DNA of 64,000 nt from JAEYXS01 sp943367715. GTDB taxonomy: Bacteria; Verrucomicrobiota; Verrucomicrobiia; Limisphaerales; JAEYXS01. The stretch is from positions 83,879 to 147,878 of the forward strand of contig CALRJY020000014.1 of NCBI GenBank assembly GCA_943367715.1, written 5' to 3'. Position 1 is the stretch's first letter. The number at the start of each line of letters is the position of its first letter. Below the pieces are notes generated by a model. That model was not told the origin of the DNA, searched no databases, and worked only from the letters and a program-made list of their open reading frames with translations. The translations under genes were made by a program, and so were the position numbers. This document shows, one piece after another, positions 1 to 8,325 of the stretch.

Positions 1-176
1 TTGTTGCCGCAACGCCGTTGCCAATTTCCCCGGAGCGCCGATCTCTGAATCGGCGTGTCTTCATAAGGCCAAGTCAGCATCGAGCCCCTGCCAATCTTTG
101 TGAGACCTGCCGCCGCAACTCCCCCTCGCGTCAGCGAGGCCAGATTCCTAGCCACGGGTTTTCAACCCGTGGTCCC
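1..176. repeat. Cluster of three palindromic REP-like repeats
   Basis: Three hairpin-forming palindromes lie in a row: 36-55 (7-bp stem, loop CTCTGA), 124-139 (CCTCGC/GCGAGG, loop GTCA) and 152-172 (CCACGGGTT/AACCCGTGG, loop TTC). No convincing coding sequence is present, although a frame stays open from position 18. The cluster ends exactly where recognisable aldo/keto reductase codons begin (177), so it appears to have replaced or interrupted the 5' part of that gene. Short palindromes with TTC/AAC centres recur at several other intergenic places in this window. Confidence 0.6.
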
Positions 177-362
177 GTGCCCATCCCGGGAACGACGCAG
201 ATGGCCCACATGCTGGAGAACATCGGCGCCCCCGGAGTGCGATTCGCTCCCGCCGAACTCGCCGAACTAAATTCGGCGATTAAGGCGATTGAAATTAAAG
301 GACAGCGTCTGCCCGACGCAGTGCTTGTCTTTTCGGACGTTGAAGCGCCGCCTAAGAAATGA
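177..362 (+). pseudogene. 3' remnant of an aldo/keto reductase gene
   Basis: The last 61 codons match the C-terminus of NADPH-dependent aldo/keto reductases: the cofactor-binding VPIPGTT motif, then an HMLENIGA helix and a FAPAELAELN helix. In an intact enzyme (about 320-340 residues) this follows a complete (beta/alpha)8 barrel. Here the preceding 176 bases are palindromic repeats with no barrel sequence in any frame, so the catalytic Asp-Tyr-Lys-His residues are absent. A nominal start exists at position 18, but the codons from 18 to 176 encode repeat sequence, not enzyme. I read this as a decayed fragment. A repeat inserted into a gene whose 5' part lies beyond the left edge is the alternative. 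Confidence 0.6.
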
Positions 363-401
363 TGTCAGAAGGACACCCACCCACAGTCAAACCTCGCACA
401 A

Positions 402-713
402 TCACCCCCGTCTCCGCTGAAACTCCTCAATATACCCCTTCATCTTCCCATCAATCAGAAACGTCGCCACCGGGATCAGCGACGCCACGAACACCATCGC
501 CCCCCGCCCCATCGGCCACCGCGCCACCCACATCGTCTGCGCCAGCGCCACGCAGAATATCACAAACAACAACCCATGGACCGCCCCCACGATCCGCACC
601 GCCATCGGCATACCCGCCGCATACTTCAACGGCATCGCGATGCCCAGCAACACCAGATACGACACCGCTTCAGCCAGCGCGATCTTCCGCAGAAATAAAA
701 TCGGATTCTTCAT
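402..713 (-). CDS. DUF3817 family integral membrane protein
   Basis: A 103-residue protein with three hydrophobic segments (roughly residues 12-35, 38-62 and 68-88). The family signature is clear: an acidic residue near the first helix (IALAEAVSYLVLLGIAMPLK), then a Gly-rich AGMPMAVRIVGAVHG stretch. DUF3817 proteins are small inner-membrane proteins of unknown function, sometimes annotated YvaD-like or fused to transporters. The gene stands alone: upstream is the reductase remnant on the opposite strand, downstream the repeat-rich gap before dacB. The plus-strand open frame over the same bases (359-838) is Pro/Ser/Thr-rich and is a shadow. No ribosome binding site was evident. Confidence 0.75.
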   Translation of the reverse strand: MKNPILFLRKIALAEAVSYLVLLGIAMPLKYAAGMPMAVRIVGAVHGLLFVIFCVALAQTMWVARWPMGRGAMVFVASLIPVATFLIDGKMKGYIEEFQRRRG

Positions 714-1039
714 ACATCAAACAACCCTCAGACCATACCCAACCCCTCCCCGTTCACAACAAAATCAGCCAAAAAGCACCTTACGCGCCCTCATTCCCTC
801 TCTCCTTATGGGAAGCCGTACTTCGGCTCCGTCTTTAGCGCCAACGGCGCGGCGTCATACCAGCCTAGGCCAACGGCCTAGGTAACCAGCCCTCCAGTCA
901 CAAGGGCTGAAAGCCCGATTCATAAACCTCGCCTCGACATTTAACGCATCAATCCCTACGTGTTTGGATCTTGGAGCTTAAAAACTGGAACTTCTTTTGA
1001 ACTTTGAACTTATAGGCCCATAATGCAATTACTCCCGCC
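714..1039. repeat. Intergenic region with palindromic repeats and an AT-rich repeat
   Basis: No gene is evident in these 326 bases. Several palindromes follow each other: 814-828 (AGCCG/CGGCT), 838-850 (GCGCC-AAC-GGCGC), 864-882 (CCTAGGCC-AAC-GGCCTAGG) and 904-916 (GGGCT-GAA-AGCCC). The AAC centre is shared by two of them. Bases 971-1010 form a low-complexity stretch built from TTTGAACTTTGAACTT-like words, and a related stretch lies at 40574-40631. The region separates the DUF3817 gene from the 3' end of dacB. Confidence 0.6.
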
Positions 1040-2593
1040 TCAATTCAATTCATAGACCACTTCGCATATGCGGCCCAACGCCTCCCCCTCCCGACTGCTC
1101 TTCTCCCCCTCCCGCAGATGCGTCATATTCACAAACACCGCAAACGCCAGCTTCCGCCCCTTCGCCGTCGTCATATACCCCGCCAACGCCTTGCTCGTCA
1201 GCAACCCCGTTCCGTTCATGGAATTATCCACCACATACGTACCCGTCTTCGCCATCACCTTCCCCGCCGCCGCATGATTCTTCGAGATCGCCGCCAAAGT
1301 CCCATCCCTGCCCAACACCGGCAACGCCGCCTCAAACCCCGCGAAATCCTGGCGCGTGCTCATATAGCGCAGCAACTGCACCGTCGCCTTCGGCGTCACC
1401 AGATCCGCCCTTGAACCACCCGCCGCACCACCGAAAGAAATCGCATCCGCCTCCACCCCCGCCTTGAGCAAAAACTTCTTCTGCCATTGCAATCCCTCCG
1501 TCACCGTCCGCTGCCCATGCTGCACCGCCACCAACAGCGGCAACATCCCTGCATGCTGATTATGGCTCACCTTCAGGACCAGCCGCGCATTCTCCCGAAA
1601 AGGCGGCGACACCAACGTCGCCACCGGCGCCAGCTTCGCCACCGCCTCGCTCGGCGGCAACGCGCTCAGATTATTCGTCGCTAAAGGCGAAGCCATCACC
1701 GTGACACCCGCCGCCTGCAACGCCTCCACCAATAACATCCGCGCATACGCCGCCGGATCGCTCACCTCCGCGATGCGCACCACCGGCGCATTCGTCGCCG
1801 AGATCTGTCCGCGTAAAGAATAACGCCCCGCCCCTTCATTACGCACCGTGATCACCGGTGCCTTGCCCGCCGCCACCGTCTCCACCTGCGCATCCACCTG
1901 GATGCCCGCCGCGTGCGGCCGCCAGATGACCTTGGCCGCTTCCCCCGCCTTCGTCGGCGCGATGACAAAATCCACCACGTTATCATTCACCACGATGGGC
2001 GTGAGCAAGCTGGGCCCGCTGCCCGATCCCTCCGCCTTGTCGAAGAGCCGGTCATCCACCACCACATCCCCGCTCACCGCCTTGATCCCCGCCTTCGCGA
2101 TCTGCCGCGCCAGTTCCTTCAACCCCGCCAAAGGATCTTGCGTGGTCAGCTCATTCGCCGGCGTCCAGTTCGCATAGATATGATCCACGTCCTTGAACGC
2201 GATGTGCCCTTTATCATCCGTGCGCCCACCCATCGTCGGATCACCACTCGCCACCAAGATGAGATCCCCGTTCAAAACCCCATCCCCCTCGATCTCACCC
2301 CGCCGCCGGACATGCGTCTTGAACTGATGCCCCTCGCCCAGATAATCCCAAGCCGAAGCCGTGGAAAACACCTTGGTGACCGAGGCCGGACCGAACAATT
2401 TGTCCGCGTTCATCTCATAAACCGTTTCGCCCGTAGCCACATCCGCGAACAGAATGCCCCAGTGCGCATGCCGGTATTCCGGTCGATTCAAAACGGTGGT
2501 CAACTGCGTGGGCAACGCCTCTGCCGCTCCTGACGCAGCTACCCCCAACAGCATCCATCCCAAGCATAACGCGACCAGTGAACGTTGAATCAT
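1040..2593 (-). CDS. dacB: D-alanyl-D-alanine carboxypeptidase/endopeptidase (PBP4, peptidase S13)
   Basis: A 517-residue low-molecular-weight class C penicillin-binding protein that trims peptidoglycan cross-links and stem peptides in the periplasm. A signal peptide covers residues 1-24 (ending GAAEA). All three active-site motifs are visible: SVTK (SxxK, residues 71-74), SHN (SxN, about 343) and KTG (about 449), followed by a DNSMNGTG stretch. The long insertion between SxxK and SxN is typical of the S13 family, and the length is in the usual 460-530 range. The gene is divergent from the thioredoxin-PDZ gene at 2752 and is probably monocistronic. Confidence 0.9.
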   Translation of the reverse strand: MIQRSLVALCLGWMLLGVAASGAAEALPTQLTTVLNRPEYRHAHWGILFADVATGETVYEMNADKLFGPASVTKVFSTASAWDYLGEGHQFKTHVRRRGEIEGDGVLNGDLILVASGDPTMGGRTDDKGHIAFKDVDHIYANWTPANELTTQDPLAGLKELARQIAKAGIKAVSGDVVVDDRLFDKAEGSGSGPSLLTPIVVNDNVVDFVIAPTKAGEAAKVIWRPHAAGIQVDAQVETVAAGKAPVITVRNEGAGRYSLRGQISATNAPVVRIAEVSDPAAYARMLLVEALQAAGVTVMASPLATNNLSALPPSEAVAKLAPVATLVSPPFRENARLVLKVSHNQHAGMLPLLVAVQHGQRTVTEGLQWQKKFLLKAGVEADAISFGGAAGGSRADLVTPKATVQLLRYMSTRQDFAGFEAALPVLGRDGTLAAISKNHAAAGKVMAKTGTYVVDNSMNGTGLLTSKALAGYMTTAKGRKLAFAVFVNMTHLREGEKSSREGEALGRICEVVYELN

Positions 2594-2751
2594 AAGCTAA
2601 AGAAGTTTGAAAATGAGGCCGGAACGGTGGACATGCCCTTTCAGATAACCAGTCCCAGCCGTCAGCACAAATCCTTTCCGGTCCTTCGGCCCTGTTTCTG
2701 GGGCCTTCTGCCTGATTTACAACCACGTCATTCTCCGTCATACCTACTCAC

Positions 2752-4077
2752 ATGAAACTCCTGCACGTCGCATTGCCCTTGCTCGTTGCTGCCTGCCTTT
2801 CCACCACCCACGCCGCCACCGTCCCGGACCGCGAAGGTGCCGTCCGCAGCGACAAGGCCACCATGGAGAACGACGCCTTGTGGATTTACAATGATTTCGA
2901 GAAAGGCTTCGCCGAAGCGAAGAAGACCGGCAAGCCGCTGCTGGTAGTCTTGCGCTGCGTCCCGTGCATGTCGTGCATGGGCATCGACGCCCAGGTGCTG
3001 CAGGATAAGGACCTCAAACCGTTACTCGAAAAATTCGTCTGTGTGCGCCTCATCAACGCCAACTCCCTCGATCTCGCCCGTTTCCAGTTCGATTACGATC
3101 TGTCTTTCTCCACCCTGTTCTTCAATGGCGATGGCACCGTCTATGGCCGCTACGGCTCCTGGACACATCAAAAGAATCCTCAGGAAAAGACCACCATCGG
3201 CTATCGCAAAGCCCTCGAAGCCGCCTTGGAAACCCATAAAGGCTATCCGGCAAACAAAGCCTCGCTAGTCGGCAAGCAAGGCCAGCCCACTCCCTTCAAG
3301 ACCCCCGTGGAGATGCCCGCCCTCATGGAAAAGTACACCCTGGACCTCAACTGGAACGGCAAAGTCGTCGGCAGTTGCGTGCATTGCCACCAGATCGGCG
3401 ATTCCCAGCGGCTCTATTACCGCGACAAAAAACAGGCCCTGCCCACCAATCTGATCTATCCCATGCCCCAAGCCGAGACCATCGGCCTGACGCTCGCTCC
3501 GGATCAGAAAGCCCGTGTCGAAGCCGTCGCGCCCGGTTCCATCGCCGCCAGGTCCGGCCTGCAAGCCGGTGACGATATCGTCTCCCTCGCCGGTCAACCG
3601 CTCCTCTCCATCGCCGATTTCAGTTGGGCACTGCATCTCGCTCCCGAAGCGGGCAACGTGCCCGCCGTCGTGAAGCGCGGCAGCGCTGAACAAAACGTCA
3701 CCATCACTCTGCCCGCCAACTGGCGCCGCAAGGCCGACATCTCCAAACGCGTCGGCACCTGGCCCATGCGCGGAATGGTGACCGGCGGCATGGTGCTGGA
3801 AGATCTCGCCGACGAAGAGCGCACCAAACGCGGTCTGGCCAAGAATAACATGGCCCTCTTCGTGAAAGGCCTCGGCCAGTACGGCAAACACGCCGCCGCC
3901 AAAAACGCGGGCTTCCTGAAGGACGATGTCATCCTCCAACTCGCCGGCGTGAGCACGCGCATCACGGAAGGCGAACTCATCGGCTACCTTCTGCAGAAAC
4001 ATCCCGTCGGTGAAAAAGTGAAAGCCACCGTCCTGCGCGGTGGTCAACGCGTGGAGCTGAATCTGCCCATGCAGTAA
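2752..4077 (+). CDS. Secreted thioredoxin-fold protein with CxxCH motif and two PDZ domains
   Basis: A 441-residue protein with a signal peptide (1-21). Residues about 48-165 look like a thioredoxin-like domain of the thioredoxin_7 type: a partner helix (FAEAKKTGKPLLVVL) and a cysteine cluster CVPCMSC at 69-75. A single haem c-type motif, CVHCH, lies at 209-213 in the linker. Two PDZ-like modules follow (about 240-320 and 345-438), each with a GL-type ligand-binding region (SGLQAGDDIVSLAGQP and NAGFLKDDVILQLAG). The architecture suggests a periplasmic redox or metal-binding scaffold that recognises peptide termini. The function is unknown. The CxxCH could bind haem, or it could be a second redox pair. 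Confidence 0.7.
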   Translation: MKLLHVALPLLVAACLSTTHAATVPDREGAVRSDKATMENDALWIYNDFEKGFAEAKKTGKPLLVVLRCVPCMSCMGIDAQVLQDKDLKPLLEKFVCVRLINANSLDLARFQFDYDLSFSTLFFNGDGTVYGRYGSWTHQKNPQEKTTIGYRKALEAALETHKGYPANKASLVGKQGQPTPFKTPVEMPALMEKYTLDLNWNGKVVGSCVHCHQIGDSQRLYYRDKKQALPTNLIYPMPQAETIGLTLAPDQKARVEAVAPGSIAARSGLQAGDDIVSLAGQPLLSIADFSWALHLAPEAGNVPAVVKRGSAEQNVTITLPANWRRKADISKRVGTWPMRGMVTGGMVLEDLADEERTKRGLAKNNMALFVKGLGQYGKHAAAKNAGFLKDDVILQLAGVSTRITEGELIGYLLQKHPVGEKVKATVLRGGQRVELNLPMQ

Positions 4078-4173
4078 ATTGATGCGCACCCGGTGTCGCC
4101 CGCGGTTTTTGAATAGGATTTTCCATCCTGGGATTGACACCACCGCAGTCATTCATTAACTCTCACGCCGCCA

Positions 4174-4812
4174 ATGAGAGTTAAATTTTCCCGTCATACT
4201 GGGGCCGCGCAACTTAGTTGCTTGGGGATTGTCATCGTTATCGGCCTGCTCTTGATGGGCGGCTATGGCGTCTGGACGGCGTATAGAAATCCCACCCCGC
4301 TCTACATCAGCTACGATGACTACGTGAAGACCAAGCCTTCCGCCGCCTGGCTCCACCTCACCAACTGCACGTTGGATCTGCCTTCGGCCACCTACAAGTA
4401 TAACATCTCCGATAAGACTAAGGTCAAAAACCTCACGGTGCCGGTTCTGGGCAAGGATACCAACAAGGTCGTTTATGTCATGCTCGTCACGGAAGACCCC
4501 GTGTTGATGGCCACCTACCGGGAAATGCTCGAACGCTCCCAGAAATCCTCAGAAGCGGCCCTCAAGTGGATCGCCAGCAATCCCCAGCATGCTTATCCGA
4601 AGCATGATGTGCGTGGCCTGTTACAATTCAACAGTCCTTCCCGCCCAAGCGCGCTCAATGTGAGTGCTGGAAACCGCCTTGCCGAAAAAGTTTACTTCAT
4701 CGATGCCACCAAGAAACCCGATATGGGAATCCACGCAGCGATGCTCATAAGCGGCTTGGTTGTCTTGGCCATCGTGGTCGTACGGTCCCGCAGAGCTGCC
4801 CAGGAGGAATAG
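4174..4812 (+). CDS. Hypothetical protein with two membrane segments
   Basis: I do not recognise a family for this 212-residue protein. It has an N-terminal membrane anchor (about residues 12-34, LGIVIVIGLLLMGGYGVW), a predicted extracytoplasmic region of about 150 residues with mixed alpha/beta character, and a second membrane helix near the C-terminus (about 187-206) followed by RSRRAAQEE. The charge pattern after the last helix suggests that both tails are cytoplasmic. It follows the thioredoxin-PDZ gene by 96 bases in the same direction and is convergent with the hydrolase gene, whose stop is only 6 bases away. Confidence 0.6.
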   Translation: MRVKFSRHTGAAQLSCLGIVIVIGLLLMGGYGVWTAYRNPTPLYISYDDYVKTKPSAAWLHLTNCTLDLPSATYKYNISDKTKVKNLTVPVLGKDTNKVVYVMLVTEDPVLMATYREMLERSQKSSEAALKWIASNPQHAYPKHDVRGLLQFNSPSRPSALNVSAGNRLAEKVYFIDATKKPDMGIHAAMLISGLVVLAIVVVRSRRAAQEE

Positions 4813-4817
4813 GTCCC

Positions 4818-6578
4818 TCATTCCTCCGTGATAAGGTCTGTGTACACGCGGCCATTCATATACTCGTAGCCTTTGCTTTCGAGTTCCGTGCCGCTGAGCA
4901 TGGCATGGATGAATCCGTTCCACTCCACCTGTCGCGTATGTAAAATCACCTTGGTCGGATTCTCTTTCATTAAAAATTTCACCCGCCCATCCAGCGCCTG
5001 ATGCCGTTGCCATTCCTGAGTCACCTCTGTGGTGAAAGGAAATTTCGCCCCCAAATCCTTCAGCATCGCCAGACTCCGCCCCCAAGTGCCCCCGCTCTCG
5101 CTCACGAACGTCTTGCCATTCAGCAGCGCGATACTGTCGTGATACGCCAGCACGCAAAGATGGCGCTTGGTATCGCCCGTCAACCACGCTGCCAGCTTAT
5201 CCGCATGTTTCAACGCCGGGTCATAAGCATAATTACTGTCGAGGAAAGCGATGCGTTCCACGTCATCCGGAATTTTCTCAATCCCATTCAAATAACCAAA
5301 AGTAAAACTCCCCCCGCCACTATGCCCCGTGAGCACCAGGCGCGTTGTGTTCGCGGGAAAACGCTGGCGTAACGTCTCCACGATGACGGGAATCCGCTTG
5401 CTCTCCGCATCATTCTTCCGCCGCCATGTCGGCCAGGATTTGTCGCTGTTCTCCAGATAAACCACCACCAGATTCACTTCGGGCAAACGCGCCCGCAGCC
5501 AACGCGTCTGCGCCCCGATATGCTGAATGTCGAAATGCCAATCCTCACCCGGCTTCAATTTGTGCCCGATGGTCTGCTCGATGGTATTGCCGTTCGGCAG
5601 CGCGTAGAGCACCAGGCGCACCGGTTTGTTGGCATCCAGATTGGCCGGTGAATTGATCACCACGCGGACACCTGGATCAAAGGTCAATGTTTCCACCTTT
5701 TCCCCGAAAGGAGCTTCCTTTGTCACCGTCGTCGTTGGCTTTCCTGCTACCTTGGAAAACTCGTACCTCGGCACCGCCACCGGCCCCTCATCACTGAGCA
5801 AAGCCGCCAGTTGTGCATCCGCCAGCACTTTCTCACCCGTTGTCTTTCGGCCATCTACCAGCATGGCGCGCTCGATAAATCGGACTCCGTGACTGTAATC
5901 CACCCACGCATTCGTATGTCCCAAGTAAAGCGGCTGGATCGGTTTCCCCACCGCCTGATGCCAGCCATAGATAGCCACCTTGCCCGGAGCCGCCTGCAAA
6001 CGCGTGGTGATGACCACATCCTTTTTATGCCCGGCCACAGACGAGCCCAGTGGATGCTGTTTCATCACCTCGTCCCGTTGCCGCTGCACTAACTCATTAT
6101 GCTGCTGAAAGACCGGCACCGTGGTCATGGCCGCGCTGGGAGCGATGGGCGTCGGCACGAGTTTGACCGACGCGGCCAGATAAATGTCGTTCACCATCTG
6201 TCGTGTGGGCAGCATCCACCCGAACTCGTCGGCCAGACTCTGCGCCAGCATCGGGGAGATCGGCGTGAAGAAATGATCTGCATCCGAACCCACCGCAAGA
6301 TAATCCGGCGCGACCTGATAAGCCACCCGATGCTCCTGACCGGCCAGCGTCCGCACCACCTCCACCGTAGCAAAGCGCCGCCAAAAATCCGGCACATTTC
6401 CGCGCAGCACTTGCTCCTTGATGAATTGCTCGCGTGCCGCCAAATCCATTGCGGCAATGCGTTGCACGATCTCATTGCCTTTGAGCGCATCCGCCGGCCG
6501 TTGCGGCAACGTTGATTCGGCCGCCTTAGACCACCAGCAGCTGATCAGCAGCAAACAAAGGCATCCATAAAGTTTCAT
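4818..6578 (-). CDS. Secreted protein with alpha/beta hydrolase domain
   Basis: A 586-residue exported protein (signal peptide about 1-19, ending WWSKAAE). The N-terminal 270 residues have no fold I recognise. The C-terminal half looks like an alpha/beta hydrolase: a VVINSPANLDANKPVRLVLYALPNG strand region, a nucleophile elbow GHSGGG with Ser near residue 419, and later an acidic residue in VLAYHDS. A closing histidine is plausible in NGFIHAMLSG near the C-terminus. The substrate is unknown; a carbohydrate ester or peptide are both possible. It ends 6 bases from the convergent hypothetical gene and starts 6 bases after the dctA stop, so it is probably co-transcribed behind dctA. Confidence 0.6.
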   Translation of the reverse strand: MKLYGCLCLLLISCWWSKAAESTLPQRPADALKGNEIVQRIAAMDLAAREQFIKEQVLRGNVPDFWRRFATVEVVRTLAGQEHRVAYQVAPDYLAVGSDADHFFTPISPMLAQSLADEFGWMLPTRQMVNDIYLAASVKLVPTPIAPSAAMTTVPVFQQHNELVQRQRDEVMKQHPLGSSVAGHKKDVVITTRLQAAPGKVAIYGWHQAVGKPIQPLYLGHTNAWVDYSHGVRFIERAMLVDGRKTTGEKVLADAQLAALLSDEGPVAVPRYEFSKVAGKPTTTVTKEAPFGEKVETLTFDPGVRVVINSPANLDANKPVRLVLYALPNGNTIEQTIGHKLKPGEDWHFDIQHIGAQTRWLRARLPEVNLVVVYLENSDKSWPTWRRKNDAESKRIPVIVETLRQRFPANTTRLVLTGHSGGGSFTFGYLNGIEKIPDDVERIAFLDSNYAYDPALKHADKLAAWLTGDTKRHLCVLAYHDSIALLNGKTFVSESGGTWGRSLAMLKDLGAKFPFTTEVTQEWQRHQALDGRVKFLMKENPTKVILHTRQVEWNGFIHAMLSGTELESKGYEYMNGRVYTDLITEE

Positions 6579-6584
6579 AAGACA

Positions 6585-7889
6585 TCAAATCTTGGGATCT
6601 TTCTCCAGATTGGCCCGCAAAGTCTCCGCCGACAGTTCCCCTTCCCACCGGCTGATCACCACCGTCGCCACGCCATTGCCGATCAAGTTGGTGATTGACC
6701 GGCACTCGCTCATGAAACGGTCGATGCCCAGCAACAAGCCTAACGATGCGATAGGAATTTCTGGAACGGCGGCCAGTGTGGCAGCCAGGGTAATAAAACC
6801 CGCACCCGACACCCCACTCGCACCTTTGGAAGACACCATCGCCACAAGTAGTAGGGAAATTTGATCTTTCAGTTCCAAAGGCGTGTTGGTGGCTTGCGCG
6901 AGGAATATTGCAGCCATGGACATGTAAATATTTGTGCCGTCCAGATTGAAGCTGTAGCCCGTCGGTATCACCAGACCCACGGTAGGTTTTGAACAGCCCA
7001 GCTTGGTCATTTTCTGCAGCATTCCCGGCAAAGCTGTTTCTGATGAACTGGTGCCCAGCACCAGCAGCAGTTCCTCTTTGATATAAGCCAGAAACTTGAA
7101 GACTGAAAAACCGGCCATTGCAGCTATTCCGCCTAACACTACCACGACAAAAACAGCCGCAGTCAGATAAAACCCACCCATCAGATACAGCAGGTTGCCC
7201 AAAGCGCCGATACCATGCTTCCCCACAGTGTGCGCCATCGCTCCAAAAGCACCTATGGGAGCCGCTTTTACCACGATCCTCATGATGCCAAAGAATATAT
7301 GAGACGCCGTCTCGATGGCGTTCAGCACAGGCATTCGCTTGTCCCCCATGGCACTGATGGCGAAGGCAACCAATCCGGATACCAGCAATACTTGCAGCAA
7401 GTCCCCCTTGGCAAACGCATCCACCATCGTGTTCGGGATGATGTTCAAAATGAATTTCACCATGGACTGATCCTTGGCCTGGCTTACGTATTGACTGGTC
7501 TCGGAAGCGTCCAATTTTTTTGGGTCCACGTTGAATCCCTCACCCGGTTTGAGCACATTCACCACCACCAGACCGATCACCAGCGCCAGCGTCGAAACCA
7601 CTTCGAAATAAAGCAATGTCTTAAACCCCACTCGCCCGAGCCGCTTCATATCGGTCATGGAGGCGATGCCATGCACCACCGTGCAGAAGATGATGGGCGC
7701 GATCATCATCTTGATCAACTTGATGAACCCTAGCCCGAGCGGCTCCATTTTCTCGGCAAATTTAGGCTGAAAATGACCAAGGAAAATACCCAGCGCCACG
7801 GCAATGAGCACCTGCACGTAGAGGATTCGATACCAAGGCTTTTTCTCAGGCAGTATCACCGCAGGGGAATCAGAAGTAGTCGTGCTCAA
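6585..7889 (-). CDS. dctA: C4-dicarboxylate/proton symporter (DAACS family)
   Basis: A 434-residue membrane transporter of the dicarboxylate/amino acid:cation symporter family. The conserved opening YVQVLIAVALGIFLGHF, the KLIKMMIAPIIFCTVVHGIA helix, the serine-rich re-entrant loop GTSSSETALPGM, and the PTGYSFNLDGTNIYM motif are all present. These last two form the substrate and cation site in GltPh and DctA, and a DRFMSECRSITNLIGN motif follows in the last transmembrane helix. It would import succinate, fumarate or malate, although Asp/Glu specificity cannot be excluded from sequence alone. It is probably transcribed first, with the hydrolase gene 6 bases downstream on the same strand. Confidence 0.9.
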   Translation of the reverse strand: MSTTTSDSPAVILPEKKPWYRILYVQVLIAVALGIFLGHFQPKFAEKMEPLGLGFIKLIKMMIAPIIFCTVVHGIASMTDMKRLGRVGFKTLLYFEVVSTLALVIGLVVVNVLKPGEGFNVDPKKLDASETSQYVSQAKDQSMVKFILNIIPNTMVDAFAKGDLLQVLLVSGLVAFAISAMGDKRMPVLNAIETASHIFFGIMRIVVKAAPIGAFGAMAHTVGKHGIGALGNLLYLMGGFYLTAAVFVVVVLGGIAAMAGFSVFKFLAYIKEELLLVLGTSSSETALPGMLQKMTKLGCSKPTVGLVIPTGYSFNLDGTNIYMSMAAIFLAQATNTPLELKDQISLLLVAMVSSKGASGVSGAGFITLAATLAAVPEIPIASLGLLLGIDRFMSECRSITNLIGNGVATVVISRWEGELSAETLRANLEKDPKI

Positions 7890-8325
7890 GCGTATGGTTC
7901 AAATGGCTAATTTCAAAAAGCCTAATGAGCCGTTTCGGCCATGACAATGCTTTGCGTTAGATTTGTGGTTCTCCTTTGTTCTCTTTGTCCCGACAGGGAC
8001 ACCCGAAAATAGCCCACCGTTTTTCAACGGTGGGTTTAAAACCTAAAAACACCCCAGTCCCGCAGGGACGAAAGAACCATGCGCTGCTCAAATTCATGTC
8101 AACGTTCATACCTGGCTCTAGAGCCTGTCATGAACTATTGCGGATCAAAAAAGGCAGAAGCGCTTTAAATGTGACCTCTCCTCTCAATAGGAGAGGTCGG
8201 TTCCGCCTACCAGCGGAACCGGGTGAGGAGTGAGACGAAGCACGGCGTGATGGGCATACTAAGTCGTGCTGGTCAGACGGTAATGCTCAGGAATTGGAAC
8301 GCCTTTAGGCTGTGCCTGACAGTCT
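7890..8325. repeat. Intergenic palindrome array
   Basis: No gene is seen in 436 bases. The stretch is mostly hairpins: 7987-8000 (GTCCC-GACA-GGGAC), 8013-8034 (CCCACCGTT-TTTC-AACGGTGGG), 8057-8069 (GTCCC-GCA-GGGAC), 8173-8198 (GACCTCTCCT/AGGAGAGGTC) and directly after it 8199-8220 (GGTTCCGC/GCGGAACC). The last pair is followed by GGGTGAGGAGTGAG, which recurs inverted beside a related hairpin at 56813-56852. The flanking genes are both on the minus strand (dctA start, rnhA end), so the dctA promoter should lie close to 7890-7975. Confidence 0.65.

Noticed and set aside
18..176. Start of the aldo/keto reductase at position 18
   Set aside because: Codons 18-176 lie in palindromic repeats and do not resemble the barrel; only the C-terminal part is recognisable.
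359..838. 159-residue Pro/Ser/Thr-rich frame opposite the DUF3817 gene
   Set aside because: Low-complexity composition from GC-rich antisense; DUF3817 reads on the minus strand.
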